Part shown: positions 9,540 through 21,682 of the stretch, piece by piece
Numbering within the stretch: the first letter of the stretch is position 1
Layout: each line of letters begins with the position of its first letter
From: Zanthoxylum bungeanum
Taxonomy: Eukaryota > Streptophyta > Magnoliopsida > Sapindales > Rutaceae
Direction: 5' to 3'
Assembly: GCA_019454045.1 (NCBI GenBank)
Contig: SKCR01007814.1
Span: 124,001 to 188,000 of the forward strand
DNA length: 64,000 bases
Translations under genes and position numbers: made by a program
Notes under the pieces: model-generated
What the model was told of the DNA's origin: nothing
What the model saw: the letters and a program-made list of their open reading frames with translations, nothing else
The model's database searches: none

Positions 9540-10338
9540 CATACATGGAATCCATTTCGGACTCATGGCACTTTGTCATGATAGGGAGTCGATACCTTGT
9601 ATCATTTTCTCATACGTAGTCAGTTTCCTCAATAAGATTGACATCTTTATGAGGTGAGATCATAAATCCATACCTCCGAGGTTGTTTTCTGATTCTCTCC
9701 GACTAACGCGGTTCTTTTGTATTCGAAGATTGTGGTATAGTTTCATCCTTGATGAACTGTTTGTGTTCCATTAAAGAATCGGTGCCTTGAGCAGTATTAC
9801 TCTGATTCTTCATCGAGTTTTCCTTTCCTCCCACTTACCACTGCATTTAGGTATTCCTCTTAGGAAAAACGCATGGCGAGCAACAATTAAATTGTTCTCA
9901 AGTGAGTTGTATAAGTACTATACTTTGGTTTCCCTAGGATAACCAATAATTAGGCACTTATCTATTTTGGGTTCTAGTTTGGTATCATCCAAACATATGC
10001 CCAGCATCCCAAATCTTCAGGAGTGAGAAAACCCAGTTTCTTTCCTGTTCATATCTAATATGAAATCTGTCAAACAGATTTTCATGGAACCTTATTCAAA
10101 ATAAGTATTGCACTGTTAAATGCTTATCGTTTGAAGGAAAATGGTAGCTCAAAGCGACTCATGATTAACCTTATCATGTCCAATAAAATTCGTTTTCTCC
10201 GTTCGGACACACCGTCAAACTGACGTGTTCCGGGAGGAGTCATCATTGAAAGAATACTATACTCTTTCAAGTATTTGAGAAACTTATTGCTTAAGTATTT
10301 TTCCATCTCGGTCTTACTGTGACGGTTTTAATACTATA
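9540..10338 (-). pseudogene. Copia G integrase segment, inverted
   Basis: In this plus-strand element the stretch reads on the minus strand. Residues with PPGTRQFDGVSERR (near 10210) are the copia integrase core, and the segment runs through the linker to the start of the RT region near 9545. Plus-strand homology to copia I stops at about 9539 (before atacatggaatcc) and resumes at about 10339 (atgtttggacagtag). Elements D and E keep the normal order, so the inversion is private to G. Confidence 0.75.
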
Positions 10339-11626
10339 ACAACTATGTTTGGACAGTAGTTGTTGTACCGCAAGGCATTGTGCCTATTGGTACTATAAAA
10401 GTCTTCAAGGAAGACATACGTGGATTGCAACATACCAACGTACTAAGCTAGGCTTGTAGCAGAAAGGTATCGTTATCAACATTGTGTTGATTACAACGAA
10501 ATCTTTTACCTATTGCCATGTTAAATCCATTTGGATAATGCTTGCGGATGCTGCATGTTTCATTTATGAAATATGGTAGTTGAACGAAAAATCGTTTTCC
10601 TGAAAAAGGAAACTTTTTGGAGGATGTTTACAACATCCTGACGATTTTGTCGTATTAAAACTAGCAAACAAGGTTCGCAGGTTATTCGATCATTGTTTGG
10701 ATTGAAGCAAGCATTAGATTCTTGGAATTATCATTTTGATGTAATCATAATGGTTTATGATTTAATTCAAAACGAGAAATGATTCTTGTGTATATAAGGA
10801 GGTTAGTGGGAGCGCACTGAAAGTGACTGTCCTAAATAATGATGATATGTCATTTCTTGGAAATGATATTCCCATATTACAATCAGTGAAAGCTTGGCTT
10901 TCATGAAAATTCTCCGTAGAATTCTTGGGAGAAACAACCTTTATTCTAGGAATAAAGATCTACTGGGATAGATTTAAAGTTGTTAACACTCTCTGAGAAC
11001 TCGTACATTGAAAAATTTACGTGACCTGGTGTCTCATATGCTTTGAGCATATGAAGTCACAAACAGGTCAATCCAAGTGATAATCACTGGATTGATGTTA
11101 AGAACATCTGTTAGTATCTTAGAGAACTAAGGATGTTATCTTAAACTATGGAGAAGGAGAACTTGAAGTGACTGGGATCACTGTTGCAAGTTTCCTAACC
11201 GATAAAAATGACTATAAGTCGTAACAACGGTACTATACAGTTTGAATAACTGAACAGTGAGCTGGAAATCTTCCAAGCAAGATACTGTTACCGAATAAAC
11301 AACAAATGCGGGTTATTGCTGCGTCTGAGGCAGCAATAGAAGCCATTTGGGTCGATGATAAATCTAATTAGATTAGATATAGTTTTGTTAGCAGCTGAGC
11401 TAGGCGTCAGCACAGGCTAAAAAATTAATGGTCTCATCAACGATCCAGATACATACTTCGACTATTCATCTGATTCGTTCGGATCATACATCGTGGCGAT
11501 GTGATGATCGAATAAATCGCATCAGACGATAATCACGCAAATCCGCTGACGAAAGTCTTTCCTCAGCAGTTTGAGCGAACCGTACATAGTTTGGGTGTAT
11601 GACACTCGAGTGACTGGCTATAAGCC
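10339..11626 (+). pseudogene. Copia G reverse transcriptase and RNase H, decayed
   Basis: Homologous to copia I RT (about 10339-11000) and RNase H (about 11130-11580; the tgagctggaaatcttccaag segment is visible), with numerous stops and frame changes. It shares with D and E a frameshifting change at the aacgag(a)aatgatt position near 10770, where copia I has an open frame. Confidence 0.7.
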
Positions 11627-11637
11627 AAGTGGGAGAT
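11627..11637 (+). promoter_or_regulatory. Polypurine tract (copia G)
   Basis: AAGTGGGAGAT immediately before the 3' LTR. The identical sequence precedes the LTRs of copia I (25397) and D (55471) and is found reversed in E (37547-37557). Confidence 0.8.
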
Positions 11638-13562
11638 TGTTGGACAATTATGACCCATAGCGTCACTATTTGTACAAATCATGGTGTTGTTATACAAATT
11701 AACTATGTGACAAGGAGATTGCACTCTTATCATTTGTGATTAGATCACCTAGATGTATAAATGATATGAGGTCCTTATGATTAGTTCCTGGATTGAGATG
11801 ATATGAGACAGTATCAGTCCTCGAAGGATTATTCATTAAATATCCCTAGTCAGAGTATTATCGAGATTGGACATCGATAATGCGTAAAAGACTATTATTA
11901 CACTTGTCCGCGTTGTGAGGGCACAATATCATAGTTCCCATATATTTGGGTATTGGATACTCATGCAAGTGTAATAGGAGGTTGTGTTTTTCCGATGGTA
12001 CGAAAAACAGCTTCGCTCTGGATAGACCCCTCGGAATTCCATTGGTAGTATGACTATTTTTCTATGGATGTCCGAAATCAGGGTAGGTGTATTTGGTCTT
12101 AACCTGAGACTTGCACCGTTAATACTTGCGACAATCAATATGCTTTGGTTTTGGTCGTCCAAGGCTTTAACCAGTTCTGTGTACACCTCTGCTGGGTATA
12201 TTGAGAATCGTAGTGTATTGACTGTGATGTCAAGATGGAAGTATCACTCCAGTCATAGTGGAGATGATGTCAAGTAGGATACGGAACTAGTACTCTTAAG
12301 TACTGCAGTCATCGGGATGATATGACTAGGTCATGTTCATCCGATTATAGAGACTAGTTACCAGACATCCGACATGTTCTTCGTACGGGGCAGACATAAT
12401 TCCAGCCCCAGGCCTAGCACGTGACATCTGATACTGGATCGCAATACAGAATACTACGTATACTACGCCTGACATAGATTGTATATTCCAGTAAGAATAT
12501 TTCTGGAGAATTGGGTAGGCACGGTGCTTTGCTAGAAGCCAACCATGTCTTGTAAATCCGTAAGTATGTGGTACGAGTTACACACTTAATCGGATAGTCC
12601 GATAATCGGATTTACTGCCAACATATCCAGAGGTCTCTTGGGTCGCTTCCCAAGGATTCACCGATGACAGCTGACTTAAACTAGAATTAATCTGGGATTA
12701 ATTTAGAGAGAGAAAATTAATATGGGATTAATTGAGGCTTTATTTAATCTGGGATTAAATGTGTTCGGAAGAGAGAGAACGCGAATAATTTGGAATTAAT
12801 CGGTGAAATAAATTTAATAGTTAAATTTGATTTTTCTATTTAATTTATTGATATGGGCTAAAATTAATATATCAGATGTATTAATCGGAATAAGATTTCA
12901 TTAGGAAATTAAAGTCGGACTTTAATACGAACGAACGAATTAATTTAGAATTAATTTGTAAACGACGTTCGTAATATATTTGCGAGGCATCGTTATTTAA
13001 TTAAATTACATTTAATTATTTAGCGATGAAAGTTCGTTTAATCGGATTAAACGGATCCGAGCCGCGACAAATATTCGTAGAGACATTTGAATTCAAATGT
13101 GGGGCCCACTTCACATGTGGTAGTTGGGAGGTTAGTTGGCATTTATTTCAAGCCACCAACTTTCCAACTACCTTGGAATAGTTTTGGTGAAACCATTTAC
13201 CCAACCACCATGTTTAGGTGAAAAGGGTAAATTGGTTTTTCCAAAAGGCATCTCTCTCTCTCATTACACAACACACAAAAGAACTAAAAACCCTAGCTTT
13301 CTCTCTACTATGGGCGTGAGCTTCATCTCACTCTCTCTTTGATTTTGTTGCAAATTCAAAGAAGCTAGCACTTCAAGAAGTCTTCTAATGTGATAGGGAA
13401 ACCAACTCAAAGCATGGAATCAACAAAGGAAGGATCTTGGAGATCTTCTTCATTCAAAATTTTACAAGCTCAAATCATTTCAATGTAAGTAATTCCGCAA
13501 CTTATAATGAGTTTATGAACACCTTTTCTTGCTTGTTAGATCCTTGGCATGTTCTAAGAACA
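11638..13562 (+). repeat. Copia G 3' LTR
   Basis: 1925 bp, starting TGTTGGACAATT and ending AAGAACA. It carries the palindrome array at about 12682-12960, including a compensated palindrome at 12742-12760, and a region with tctctctctc before the putative leader. Clearly diverged from the I and D LTRs, so it is a different subfamily or older. Confidence 0.8.
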
Positions 13563-15066
13563 CTAACACATGGAACTGTGAAACTACCAGGATCTTTCAA
13601 CTTCGGTGGAAGTTTTCTCTGGATGATGGCTCTGCATTCTTCCGTTAATGCTACTGTCTCGTAGTCTCCCAATTTTCAGTGGATACATTGATTCCAAAAT
13701 ATTTATTGATTTCAGTACCGCTTTTCAAAGTAATGGCTTGGCATTGCTCCTTCCCTCGGTTCCTTGGATTTGGTTTTTTGTTGCTAGGAATGTTACATGG
13801 CGGTCTGTAACTCTGAGCATTGGCCAGTTGTCCAATTTGATTTTCCAGTGCCTTTATAGAAGCTGATTGGCTTTGAAACATAACATCATTTTTTTTAACT
13901 GGGCTAGCACTTCTGCTATTCCTGGCTTTTTTTCATGCTACTGGCCTTTGTTTTGCTGTTGGAATCTGGGTGGTGGATAGTTCTTTTGCCCTTAAATGTT
14001 GTTCCATGCGAAATTGGTATTATTTCTCCACCCTGGGTTGTAGGTGTTGGAAAATGGATTGTTTCCCTGTCTATTGAAATTGTTGACATAATTCACCGTC
14101 TCTTCATGTTGGTTTGTCTATGGTGCTCCTCCATATGGTAAACTTGTGGATCTAGTATTACCTTGCATGCTAAGAGTTTCCATGAATTTTCATATCTGAT
14201 CCAGCTTGGCATTTACTACTGTGTTGGCTCCAACTTCATAAATTCCAGCAATTCTTTCGATCATGCTCATTTCTGTTGGCCACAATGAATTGTTGTTGGC
14301 CATTTATTCAACTAAATCCCAGGCCTGATATTCTCATTTAGCCATTAAAGCTCCTCCAGCAGCAGCATCGATTGTGGTTCTCATTATTCCAGAAAGTCGA
14401 TTATAGAATGTTTGGACTTGAAGCCATTTTGGAATCTCATGGCGAGGACATTTCCGGAGCAAATCTTTGTACCTTTCCCAAGCTTCGTAGAGAGTTTCTG
14501 AGTCTTGTTGTACAAAGGATGTGATGTCATTCCTCAGCTTTCCAGTTCTGGCTGGTGGAAAGTACTTTGCAAGAAATTTGGTGGCTAAAGTGTTCCAAGT
14601 TTTGATAGAACCTGCTGGTAGTGAATGTAGCCAAGCTTTAGCTCTGTCCTTCAAGGAGTATGGAAAAAACGCAGTCTCATTGCTTCTTCAGCTTCTCGGT
14701 TGTAATTGAAAGTGCCGTAAACTTCCAGGAAGTTGCTGATGTGGGCATTGAGATCTTCAGTTGCATTCCCCCAAACTGTACTGATTGCTGAATCATTTGA
14801 ATGCATGTTTTGATGTCACTTGCATTTGCTAGTAAGGGAGGAAGTACAATACAAGAAATGAGTCTGTCAACCACCGAAATGGTTCTGTCTTGAATTGGTA
14901 TTGGTGGTGCAACTTCCAAAGGTTCAGGTTCCATGTTGACTAAAGCTTCTTGGCCTTCTCGCATTTCCCTTCTCAACTGTCTGATGGTTCTTTCAATTTC
15001 CGGGTCAAGCAGTCGGAGTACAAAGATTCTGGTTCGTCTCATGAAGTTTCTGAGAACCTGAAACAC
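13563..15066 (-). pseudogene. Gypsy H gag-protease, broken
   Basis: The N-terminal part (about 15042-14677) matches B gag up to IQQSVQFGG, then a frameshift. The central gag domain is open at 14654-14334 (AKAWLHSLPAGS to GGALMAK). The spacer region (13881-13651, SIKALENQIGQLANAQ) follows after further damage. A deletion of about 250 bp relative to B joins the spacer to a segment just before the protease, near 13665. Copia G then interrupts it. Confidence 0.8.
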
Positions 15067-15151
15067 AAGAAAACAAAAACAATAAGTAAAAAGAAAATTA
15101 GATACAAGTAAAAGTATCTAACCTCTAAACTAATAGTGAAAGATAAATAAG

Positions 15152-15169
15152 TCCCCGGCAACGGCGCCA
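15152..15169 (-). promoter_or_regulatory. Primer binding site, tRNA-Asp type (gypsy H)
   Basis: Reverse complement of TGGCGCCGTTGCCGGGGA, 6 bases from the LTR end at 15176. Confidence 0.9.
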
Positions 15170-15175
15170 ATAACT

Positions 15176-17299
15176 TGACCGACGTAAACACACGCGTATA
15201 ACGCAAGCGCACGTATCGTTCAAGTAGTATAAAAAGTATCGATCCCATGAGGACTTAATTTATTAATTTTATGAGGTCAAATGATTACTAGTATCTAACA
15301 GGTTGTTTGATTGATTTGAAAAGGTGACGGTTCTAAATTTAAAAACATGTAAATAAAATTGTTCGAAAGTAGGTTTAAAAAAATTCAATATTAAAAACTA
15401 TCTAGGGTTGTGAATCTTCCAATATCATTTTAAAGATGAAGTGGTTATCTTATAGTTAGGTAAAATATTGATTTATTAACCTGGAACACTAAATTATGTA
15501 AAAGCCTCTTCCGATGGTCAATTACAAATACCTAGTATAATCCAATTGAACCATATGTCTATGTCAACCAAATTATCTAGATTTATTAAGATTAAGTTCC
15601 AATTTGGCTACCCCCGCCCGACATGTATATTCGTATCCTGTAAGGAAATCTATTAAAGGGTTATCTATCCTCAAGGAAGATCGTGGGCTATTGAGTCTAA
15701 GGTCTTAAACCTAAAATCCATTTTTCCAAGTTCATTTTAAGTTTACCAGTTCAATTTTATTATTGGCCAGTTAATGAAAAATCATTAAGATTAAGACTCA
15801 ATAAATAAATCTTTATATTACCCAAACTATAATTTAACCCCTTATAAACCGGTGATATTGGAATTCATCACAACCTCAGATATCTAACTTAGTTACGACA
15901 CATAGCTAGGGCTAATAAAAACTTAAAAGTAAAAGACGTAAAGTAAAAATGCTGAAAGGTAATTGCGGTAAAGTAAAAGCTGAAAAGTAAATTGCAATAA
16001 AATAAAATGCTAAGGTAAAATGATCAAATTTTACTACTACTAATTTAGATATCTCCCATAATATAATATATAAAACTTGTGATAACATTACCAACCAGCT
16101 ATATAGGCGGTAACCTGATTAAGTCAAATTAAGTCCAACCAGCCATTAAGGCGGTAAAAAGATTTGTCCATGAACCTGCCATATAGGCGGTAAGAAAGTT
16201 TAATTACCAACCGACCAATCTGGCGGTATCCTTGATTAGTCAGGTTTAAACCAGATTAAAATGAATTACCAACCGAACAATATAGCGGTATCTTTTTTAA
16301 GTCAAATTTTAAATAGTGAATATATTATATTTATGGGAGATTAATCTAAATAGCAATAGTAAAAAAATTAATTTTCACCCTAGCAGGGGGAAGTTACCTC
16401 CTCATGGTAAATAGTAAAAACTGTAAAAAAAAATAAAGAAAGTAAATTACTATTATTACAGAACGTAATTAAAATTAATTACAAAACTTAAATTAAAAGA
16501 AACTAGAGAGAGAACTCTCTATTTACATCAAAGAAATGAGAAAGAATGGTACAACTGAAACTGAAATCTCGAGCTAAATTTATAGGCCTCGGTGGGCTCT
16601 AGGCGTCGCTACGCCAGCTTCTTTGGACGTGGCATGCTGAGGTGATGACACGTGGCGATTCTGGATAAGGTGATAAGGTGACAGGTGGCAAGGTGGTTGG
16701 AGCTCAATTATTGTGACACGTGGTGGCTTCTGATTGGCTGATTCCGATTCTTATCCGCCACATGTCAGATAAGGATAAGTCAGTCAATAATTGATGCTGA
16801 CGTGGCGACACCTGGCAATTTAACTGTCGGCATCATAGAATTGCGACACGTGGCACGCTGTGATTGGTTGATGATGACGTGGCATTTTGACTTGGTCAAC
16901 ATGTGATGTGGATGATGACGTGGAGTGACACGTGGCGATGGCGATTGTTGGCACCGTAGGATGATGACACGTGGCACGGCGCACGGTAGCAGATCGGCTG
17001 TGATGGTGACATGTGGCACGGCGCACGTTAGTAAAGTCAAATTTTCTCAGATTCTGATTTATGGACCAGGCGCACGTTAGCACTGTTCGGCGCATGTTAG
17101 GCATCGTGACGCAGAAAATTACCAAAATGCCCTTTTTCCAATTTTCACTATTTTGGTCCAAATCACCTCCAGAATGTCCTGACTCTTTATTTATCTACAA
17201 AATAACACAAAACACATCAAAATATTCAAAAGACTCAAGAAACTATACAAAATATTAGGTTAAATGAGTGAGAAATAGTGATATAATTACCACTCATCA
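15176..17299 (-). repeat. Gypsy H 5' LTR
   Basis: 2124 bp between TGACCGACG (complement of CGTCGGTCA) and CACTCATCA. TATA box at 16578-16584 on the minus strand. The ccgcc/ggtcggttgg repeats lie at 16087-16290 and the CACGTG cluster at 16640-16985. Confidence 0.85.
16620..17000 (-). promoter_or_regulatory. CACGTG cluster in gypsy H U3
   Basis: Five perfect CACGTG motifs, each in the context gaCACGTGg, with several TGACGTGG relatives, lie upstream (minus strand) of the TATA box at 16578. Short ORFs across this stretch are by-products of the repeats. Confidence 0.6.
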
Positions 17300-17341
17300 T
17301 ATGCTTATTAGATCATTGGCTAGTTATTAGAGAACCAGACA
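17300..17341 (+). repeat. Copia I 5' LTR, last 42 bp
   Basis: The sequence tatgcttattagatcattgg recurs near the end of the 3' LTR at 27291-27310, which pairs the two LTRs. Ends ..GACA directly before the primer site. Confidence 0.75.
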
Positions 17342-17342
17342 A

Positions 17343-17356
17343 TGGTATCATGAGCC
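17343..17356 (+). promoter_or_regulatory. Primer binding site, initiator tRNA-Met-like (copia I)
   Basis: TGGTATCATGAGCC is close to TGGTATCAGAGC, the site complementary to the initiator tRNA-Met used by most plant copia elements. It has one extra base compared with that consensus. Copia D (40146-40159) and E (63031-63044, minus) have related versions. Confidence 0.75.
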
Positions 17357-19535
17357 TATTTAAGCATGAAAATTATTAGGGTTTATAATCTTGAATTTGG
17401 TTATTTTTGATTGGAGCATGATTTTATGAAATTGATTGTTTGAGTATGCTTAGATTATGATAACTTAGAGTTATGCATGATTAATTTTATGAAAACATTA
17501 ATTAGATAATTTTTCCCAAATTTTTTGGCTTGGCCTAATACATGATGAACCCTAAGCTCATGGTGATTTTGATTTTTTAGACCATATGATGTGTTTAATA
17601 TGATTGGATATATTGATTTGTGATTTAATTTGATTGAAATCAAAATTGATGAAAAAATCCCATGATTGCCGTGAATGAAAGAGCATGTTAATGACTTGAT
17701 TTTGTTTCACTAATGTTGGACATGTATTGAAAATAATAAAGCATGATTAATTAATTAAATTGGTGTTTTGGAAATGTTAATTTAAATAATTAATTATGGC
17801 TATACACTATAATTAAATAAATTATGATATTTGGAATATTAGAATTTAATTAATTAGGCTTAATTTGGAATTGGGCTAAAATTGTTATATTTGGGCCTAA
17901 TGGGCTTGGTTGGGCCAAGTTTGTTTAGGACAATTGGATTGGATACAAATTGAGCCTAAAACCATACCATTAAGTCCAAATATAATAAATGGGCCTTTAA
18001 ATAATTAATTGGGCCTAATGGGCCAAAATTAATTTTATGGCAAAAGGTGATTCCTTATTGGGCTTTGGTTGCCAAAGTCCATGCCTTAAGAAATTAATTG
18101 AAAGCCCATTGGTCTTTAATTAAAATAACATTGGATGTTAATTGGGCTTTGAGACCCATTAAGATTAGATTTAGAATCTAAATCGTAAAGGCACATTAAA
18201 AGTGTAATTATTTAATTTGGAATTAAATAAAGAATTAGTATTGAATACAAATTAAATTGGATTTAAAATTGTAGTTCAATATAATTAAAGAATACGCACT
18301 TTGAGTGCTTATTCTCAAACGAGTTGGACTCGCGCAAATCAAATTGTTGTTTGAACATTGGATGATCACTTAATTCAAAGATTAATTAATTGGATTAGAT
18401 TGATTCAATAACATGTTTTATATGAATACATGGATGTATTGTATGAATAACGTATATCAGATGGATATTAGATGGGTGAGGACAATTTTGGAAATTGTTG
18501 TAATAAATTTAGAATTTATTAAATTGGACATGCGTGTCCAGCCTTTATCTCTCGGCTCTTTGTAATTCTCTTCTCACCAATTCCCCTCAATGTTAATGAG
18601 GTTTATTTATTATATTATGTAATTGGGTAGAAGTTAGAATAGTGCTAGCTGGGGAGAGGAAATGGAGTGTTTTGTTCTAGGAATAATTTGTGAGATATCC
18701 ATCAGCATATCATTATTAATTTTATTTATCGCGCCTTATTATGCTTTTAGAATGCATGCTTAAGGTTTTATGATGAGACCTAATCAAAGATAATTAATTG
18801 GTTACCAATTACACGAAAAACCCTCAATCAAACATTAAGCGTTTTCCTTCCATTGAATGGTTCTTTCTCAAGATCCAAGATTGGCATTGGTTTGTTGGCC
18901 AAAGTCAAGATCAATGTCCATCGCGGATGTGTTTGAACCATGAAAGATGTGGTCCATATCGCATGTCTTGGGTAAGTTGTGATTTTTTGGCCAAAGTCAA
19001 GGTCACTTCTTGTTCATCGACATGGATTATGAAGTTTTCCAAGGTCAATGGGTCCCGCTTAACTAGAATCATTAAGCTTGTTGAGCCAAAGCCAAGGCTT
19101 AGTTGATTCAGAGGAAAAATTTAGGAAAATATATTAGATATATTGGCATATATATTGTATTTATGTTTCGGACTTGGAGGTCCAGCTACCGGATCTAGGA
19201 ATTGGATGAGATCCTATTGATCTTAGAGATCTACCTAGTTAAATATCATACAGCTTGTCGGCCAAAGTAAAGGTTGTGTGTTATTTAATGGGATTCTAGC
19301 CCACTAGGAAACTAGGTTTCCCGAGTACTCAACATAGGGTTAGAGGCTCGCCGAAAAATAGTAGGAGGCTAGTATTGAATTTGCAATTTCGTTCAAATAC
19401 TTGCCAAATACGCGCTTTCAAACTATTTCGTCATTTTAAATATTTATTAGTTGGACTAATATTCTATTATTTTCTTGTAACAGGTGGACTGTACCCAAAA
19501 ATTGTTAATTGAATAGTTAGACTATTGTAATTAAG
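17357..19535 (+). other. Copia I leader (2.2 kb, noncoding)
   Basis: AT-rich, with no open frame of note. The first part has repeated gggcctaatgggcc-type words (17880-18130). The second part has four copies of a ggccaaagtcaagg-like motif (18896, 18990, 19085, 19262). Homologous leaders are at 40160-42990 (D) and 60430-63030 (E, minus). A leader this long is unusual for copia elements and probably holds packaging or dimerisation signals (inference). Confidence 0.65.
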
Positions 19536-20400
19536 ATGAATGGAAAGATCGGGGTTAGAGACATTATCATGGGCGAAAATGTCTTTAATGGCGTGAACTT
19601 TCCTGACAGGGATATGAACCACAGGATTGTCCTGGGGGCTGAGAGGATGCTCTATAGGATAGAGAGACCTCTCAGGCCTAAGCCCGGAAATGAGCAGCCG
19701 CTTGAGCTTGAGCTTTGGAAGACTCAAAGCGATGAAAACTCAACTCCTTAATCTGTCATGCTCACTGTGATGACTCCTCAATTTCGTCGCCAAAATAAGG
19801 GATTGGATCCCTATACTATGATGATAAAATTGAAGGACCTTCATCGATCTAACCTTAGATAGTAAATGTATGAATTGCAGAAGAAGCTATTCCGCTCTCA
19901 AATGTCTGATGGTACATTTGTCGAGCACCATGTGTCGCAGATGATTGCTGACATTGAACAACTGGTCAGCTAGGCATAACCTTTGAGGCTGAGACTTCTA
20001 CAGATTTGATCTTGCAGTCTCTTTTTGATAGCTGAAGCGGGTTCATCATGAACTACAATATGATGAACGAAGACCATACTCTTGGAGAGCTGATGGCAAT
20101 GCTGCTTGAAGCAGAAAAAGAGCTATTGAAGGCGCACTTCGCTTCAACATCTCAGTCTGCCAAGGCTTGGCCAAAGGCTATTGGAGGTGTAAAGAATTAG
20201 AAGAAGAAGAAGGGCAAGGTCAAATCGTCAAAGTCTTCTGGGAAGGCAAAGGACAAATCCCAAGATGTATGCCTGCAGTGTGGCAAACGGGGTCATTGGA
20301 AGCGTGACTGCCGTGAGTACAAGGCGCACATGAACGAAATCAAAACGAGCAAGGCACCAGCTTCAGGTATGTTTGTTATAGAAATAAACATGTCTACTTC
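19536..20400 (+). pseudogene. Copia I gag, frameshifted
   Basis: Starts at the ATG at 19536 and stays open for 71 residues (to 19751; includes NGVNFPDRDMNHRIVLGAER, typical of TNT1-94-like gag N-termini). A frameshift lies between there and the zinc knuckle at 20270-20311, which is intact: Cys-x2-Cys-x4-His-x4-Cys in CLQCGKRGHWKRDC. The knuckle is in the same frame as pol. Confidence 0.8.
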
Positions 20401-21061
20401 TAGTTTTAAAAATTGGATTTTTAATTCTGGTTATAGTACTCATATATGTACTGATGTGCAGGATCTGCAGATTAGCATGAGACTGGCCTCATGAGAGATA
20501 GACCTCCGAGTTGGAAAAGGGACTAGAGTCGCCGTTTTGGATGTTGGGACTTACATTTTGGAACTGCCATCGGGGCATGTACTAAATCTTTCAAACTGTT
20601 ATTATGTACCTAATTTGACTAGGAATATTATATCTGTATTTTTATTAGCCCAATATGGGTATACTTGTGTTTTTAGAAACACTGGATGTTTTATGTATAA
20701 AAATGATATGGAGATATGCAGTGCTGATATGAATAACGGTCTTTATATTTTAAATATAAATCAATCTCAAGCATATAATGTAACAAACAAAAGGCTTAAA
20801 CTAAGTAACAAATAGGAAACTTATATGTGGCAATGTCGTCTGGGACACATTAACAAGACTCGCATATCCACACTTTCGAAGAGTGGGTACTTGGACAGAT
20901 TTGATCCAAATTCATATGACGTCTGCGAATCTGGTTTATTAGGCAAAATGCCTAAAACACCTTTTAGCGGTAAAGGTGCACGTGCCGCCGAACTGTTAGC
21001 CCTCGTTCATAGTTACGTATGTTGGCCCATGTCTAGCCAGGCTAGAGGTGGATATGAATAA
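20401..21061 (+). pseudogene. Copia I protease and GAG-pre-integrase region
   Basis: The protease active-site motif, normally D-S/T-G, reads NSG at 20423-20431, so the catalytic Asp is lost (GAT to AAT). Downstream, 20537-20815 (ELPSGHVLNLSNCYYVPN) and 20825-21061 (LGHINKTRISTLSKSG, ending ARGGYE) are the protease tail and the GAG-pre-integrase domain. In-frame stops are at 20813 and 21059; there is no frameshift. Confidence 0.8.
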
Positions 21062-21682
21062 TTCGTAACCTTTACAGATGATGCATCGTGTTATGGTTAT
21101 GTGTATCTTATGGGACACAAGTCAGAAACCTTTGAGAAATTCAAAGAGTTTCGACACGAAGTAGAAAAATAGACCGGTAAAAGTATTAAAACATTACGGT
21201 TGGACCGTGGTGGAGAATACTTGAGCAATGAGTTTATTGATCACTTGAAAGAGTATGGTATTATTTCACAGTGGACTCCTCCCGGAACACCTCAATTGAA
21301 TGGTGTGTCCGAACGGAGAAACCGAACTTTGTTGGACATGGTAAGGTCAATGATGAGTCGTACAGAGCTACCTATTTCCTTCTGGGGATATGCATTGAAC
21401 AGTGCAATACTTATTTTGAATAAGGTTCCATCAAAGTCTGTTCAACAGACTCTGTATGAAATATGGACATGAAAGAAACCGGGTTTCTCATTTCTGAAGA
21501 TTTGGGGTTGCTGGGCATACGTTAAACGTTTCGATGGTACAAAACTTGAACCCAAATTTGATAAGTGTCTATTTGTAGGTTATCCTAGGGAAACCAAAGG
21601 ATATTACTTTTACAACCCACAAGAGAACAAAGTATTTGTTGCTCTATATACGGTTTTCCTCGAAAGGGAATTCCTAAATACA
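21062..21682 (+). pseudogene. Copia I integrase
   Basis: Continues in the same frame. FTDDASCYGYVYLM, then the DRGGEYLSNEF block (21200 onward) and the SQWTPPGTPQLNGVSERRNR block are the copia integrase core, with catalytic acidic residues present. The WGCWAYVKRFDG and VGYPRETKGYYFYNP stretch of the integrase C-terminus follows. Stops: one near 21170, in a Gln position of the family, and TGA at 21470. Confidence 0.8.

Larger units (their letters stand above)
8338..13562 (+). mobile_element. Copia G, right-hand part (decayed pol plus 3' LTR)
   Basis: Internal remains start at 8338, where gypsy A was inserted, and run to the 3' LTR at 11638-13562. The 5' part lies upstream of the window. The LTR ends in CA at 13562, and the next base belongs to gypsy H gag, so G is inserted in H. 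Its pol is in the same decayed state as those of D and E and includes a private inversion at about 9540-10338. Confidence 0.8.
13563..17299 (-). mobile_element. Gypsy H, 5' part (minus strand)
   Basis: Reading right to left: full 5' LTR, tRNA-Asp primer site, then gag/protease remnants that stop at 13563, where copia G is inserted. The remaining 3' part lies upstream of the window. H sits in the 5' LTR of copia I: the I LTR resumes at 17300. H belongs to the same gag family as A and B; whether it carried their cargo genes cannot be seen. Confidence 0.8.

Noticed and set aside
9394..9579. Minus-strand ORFs around 9394-9579 as an independent gene
   Set aside because: They overlap the left breakpoint of the inverted segment of copia G and are mixed-strand pol remnants.
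16780..17161. Cys/His-rich ORFs in gypsy LTRs (also 46590-46976 and 54082-54480)
   Set aside because: They come from translating the repeated CACGTG/GGCACG words; the apparent metal-binding look is an artefact of the repeats.
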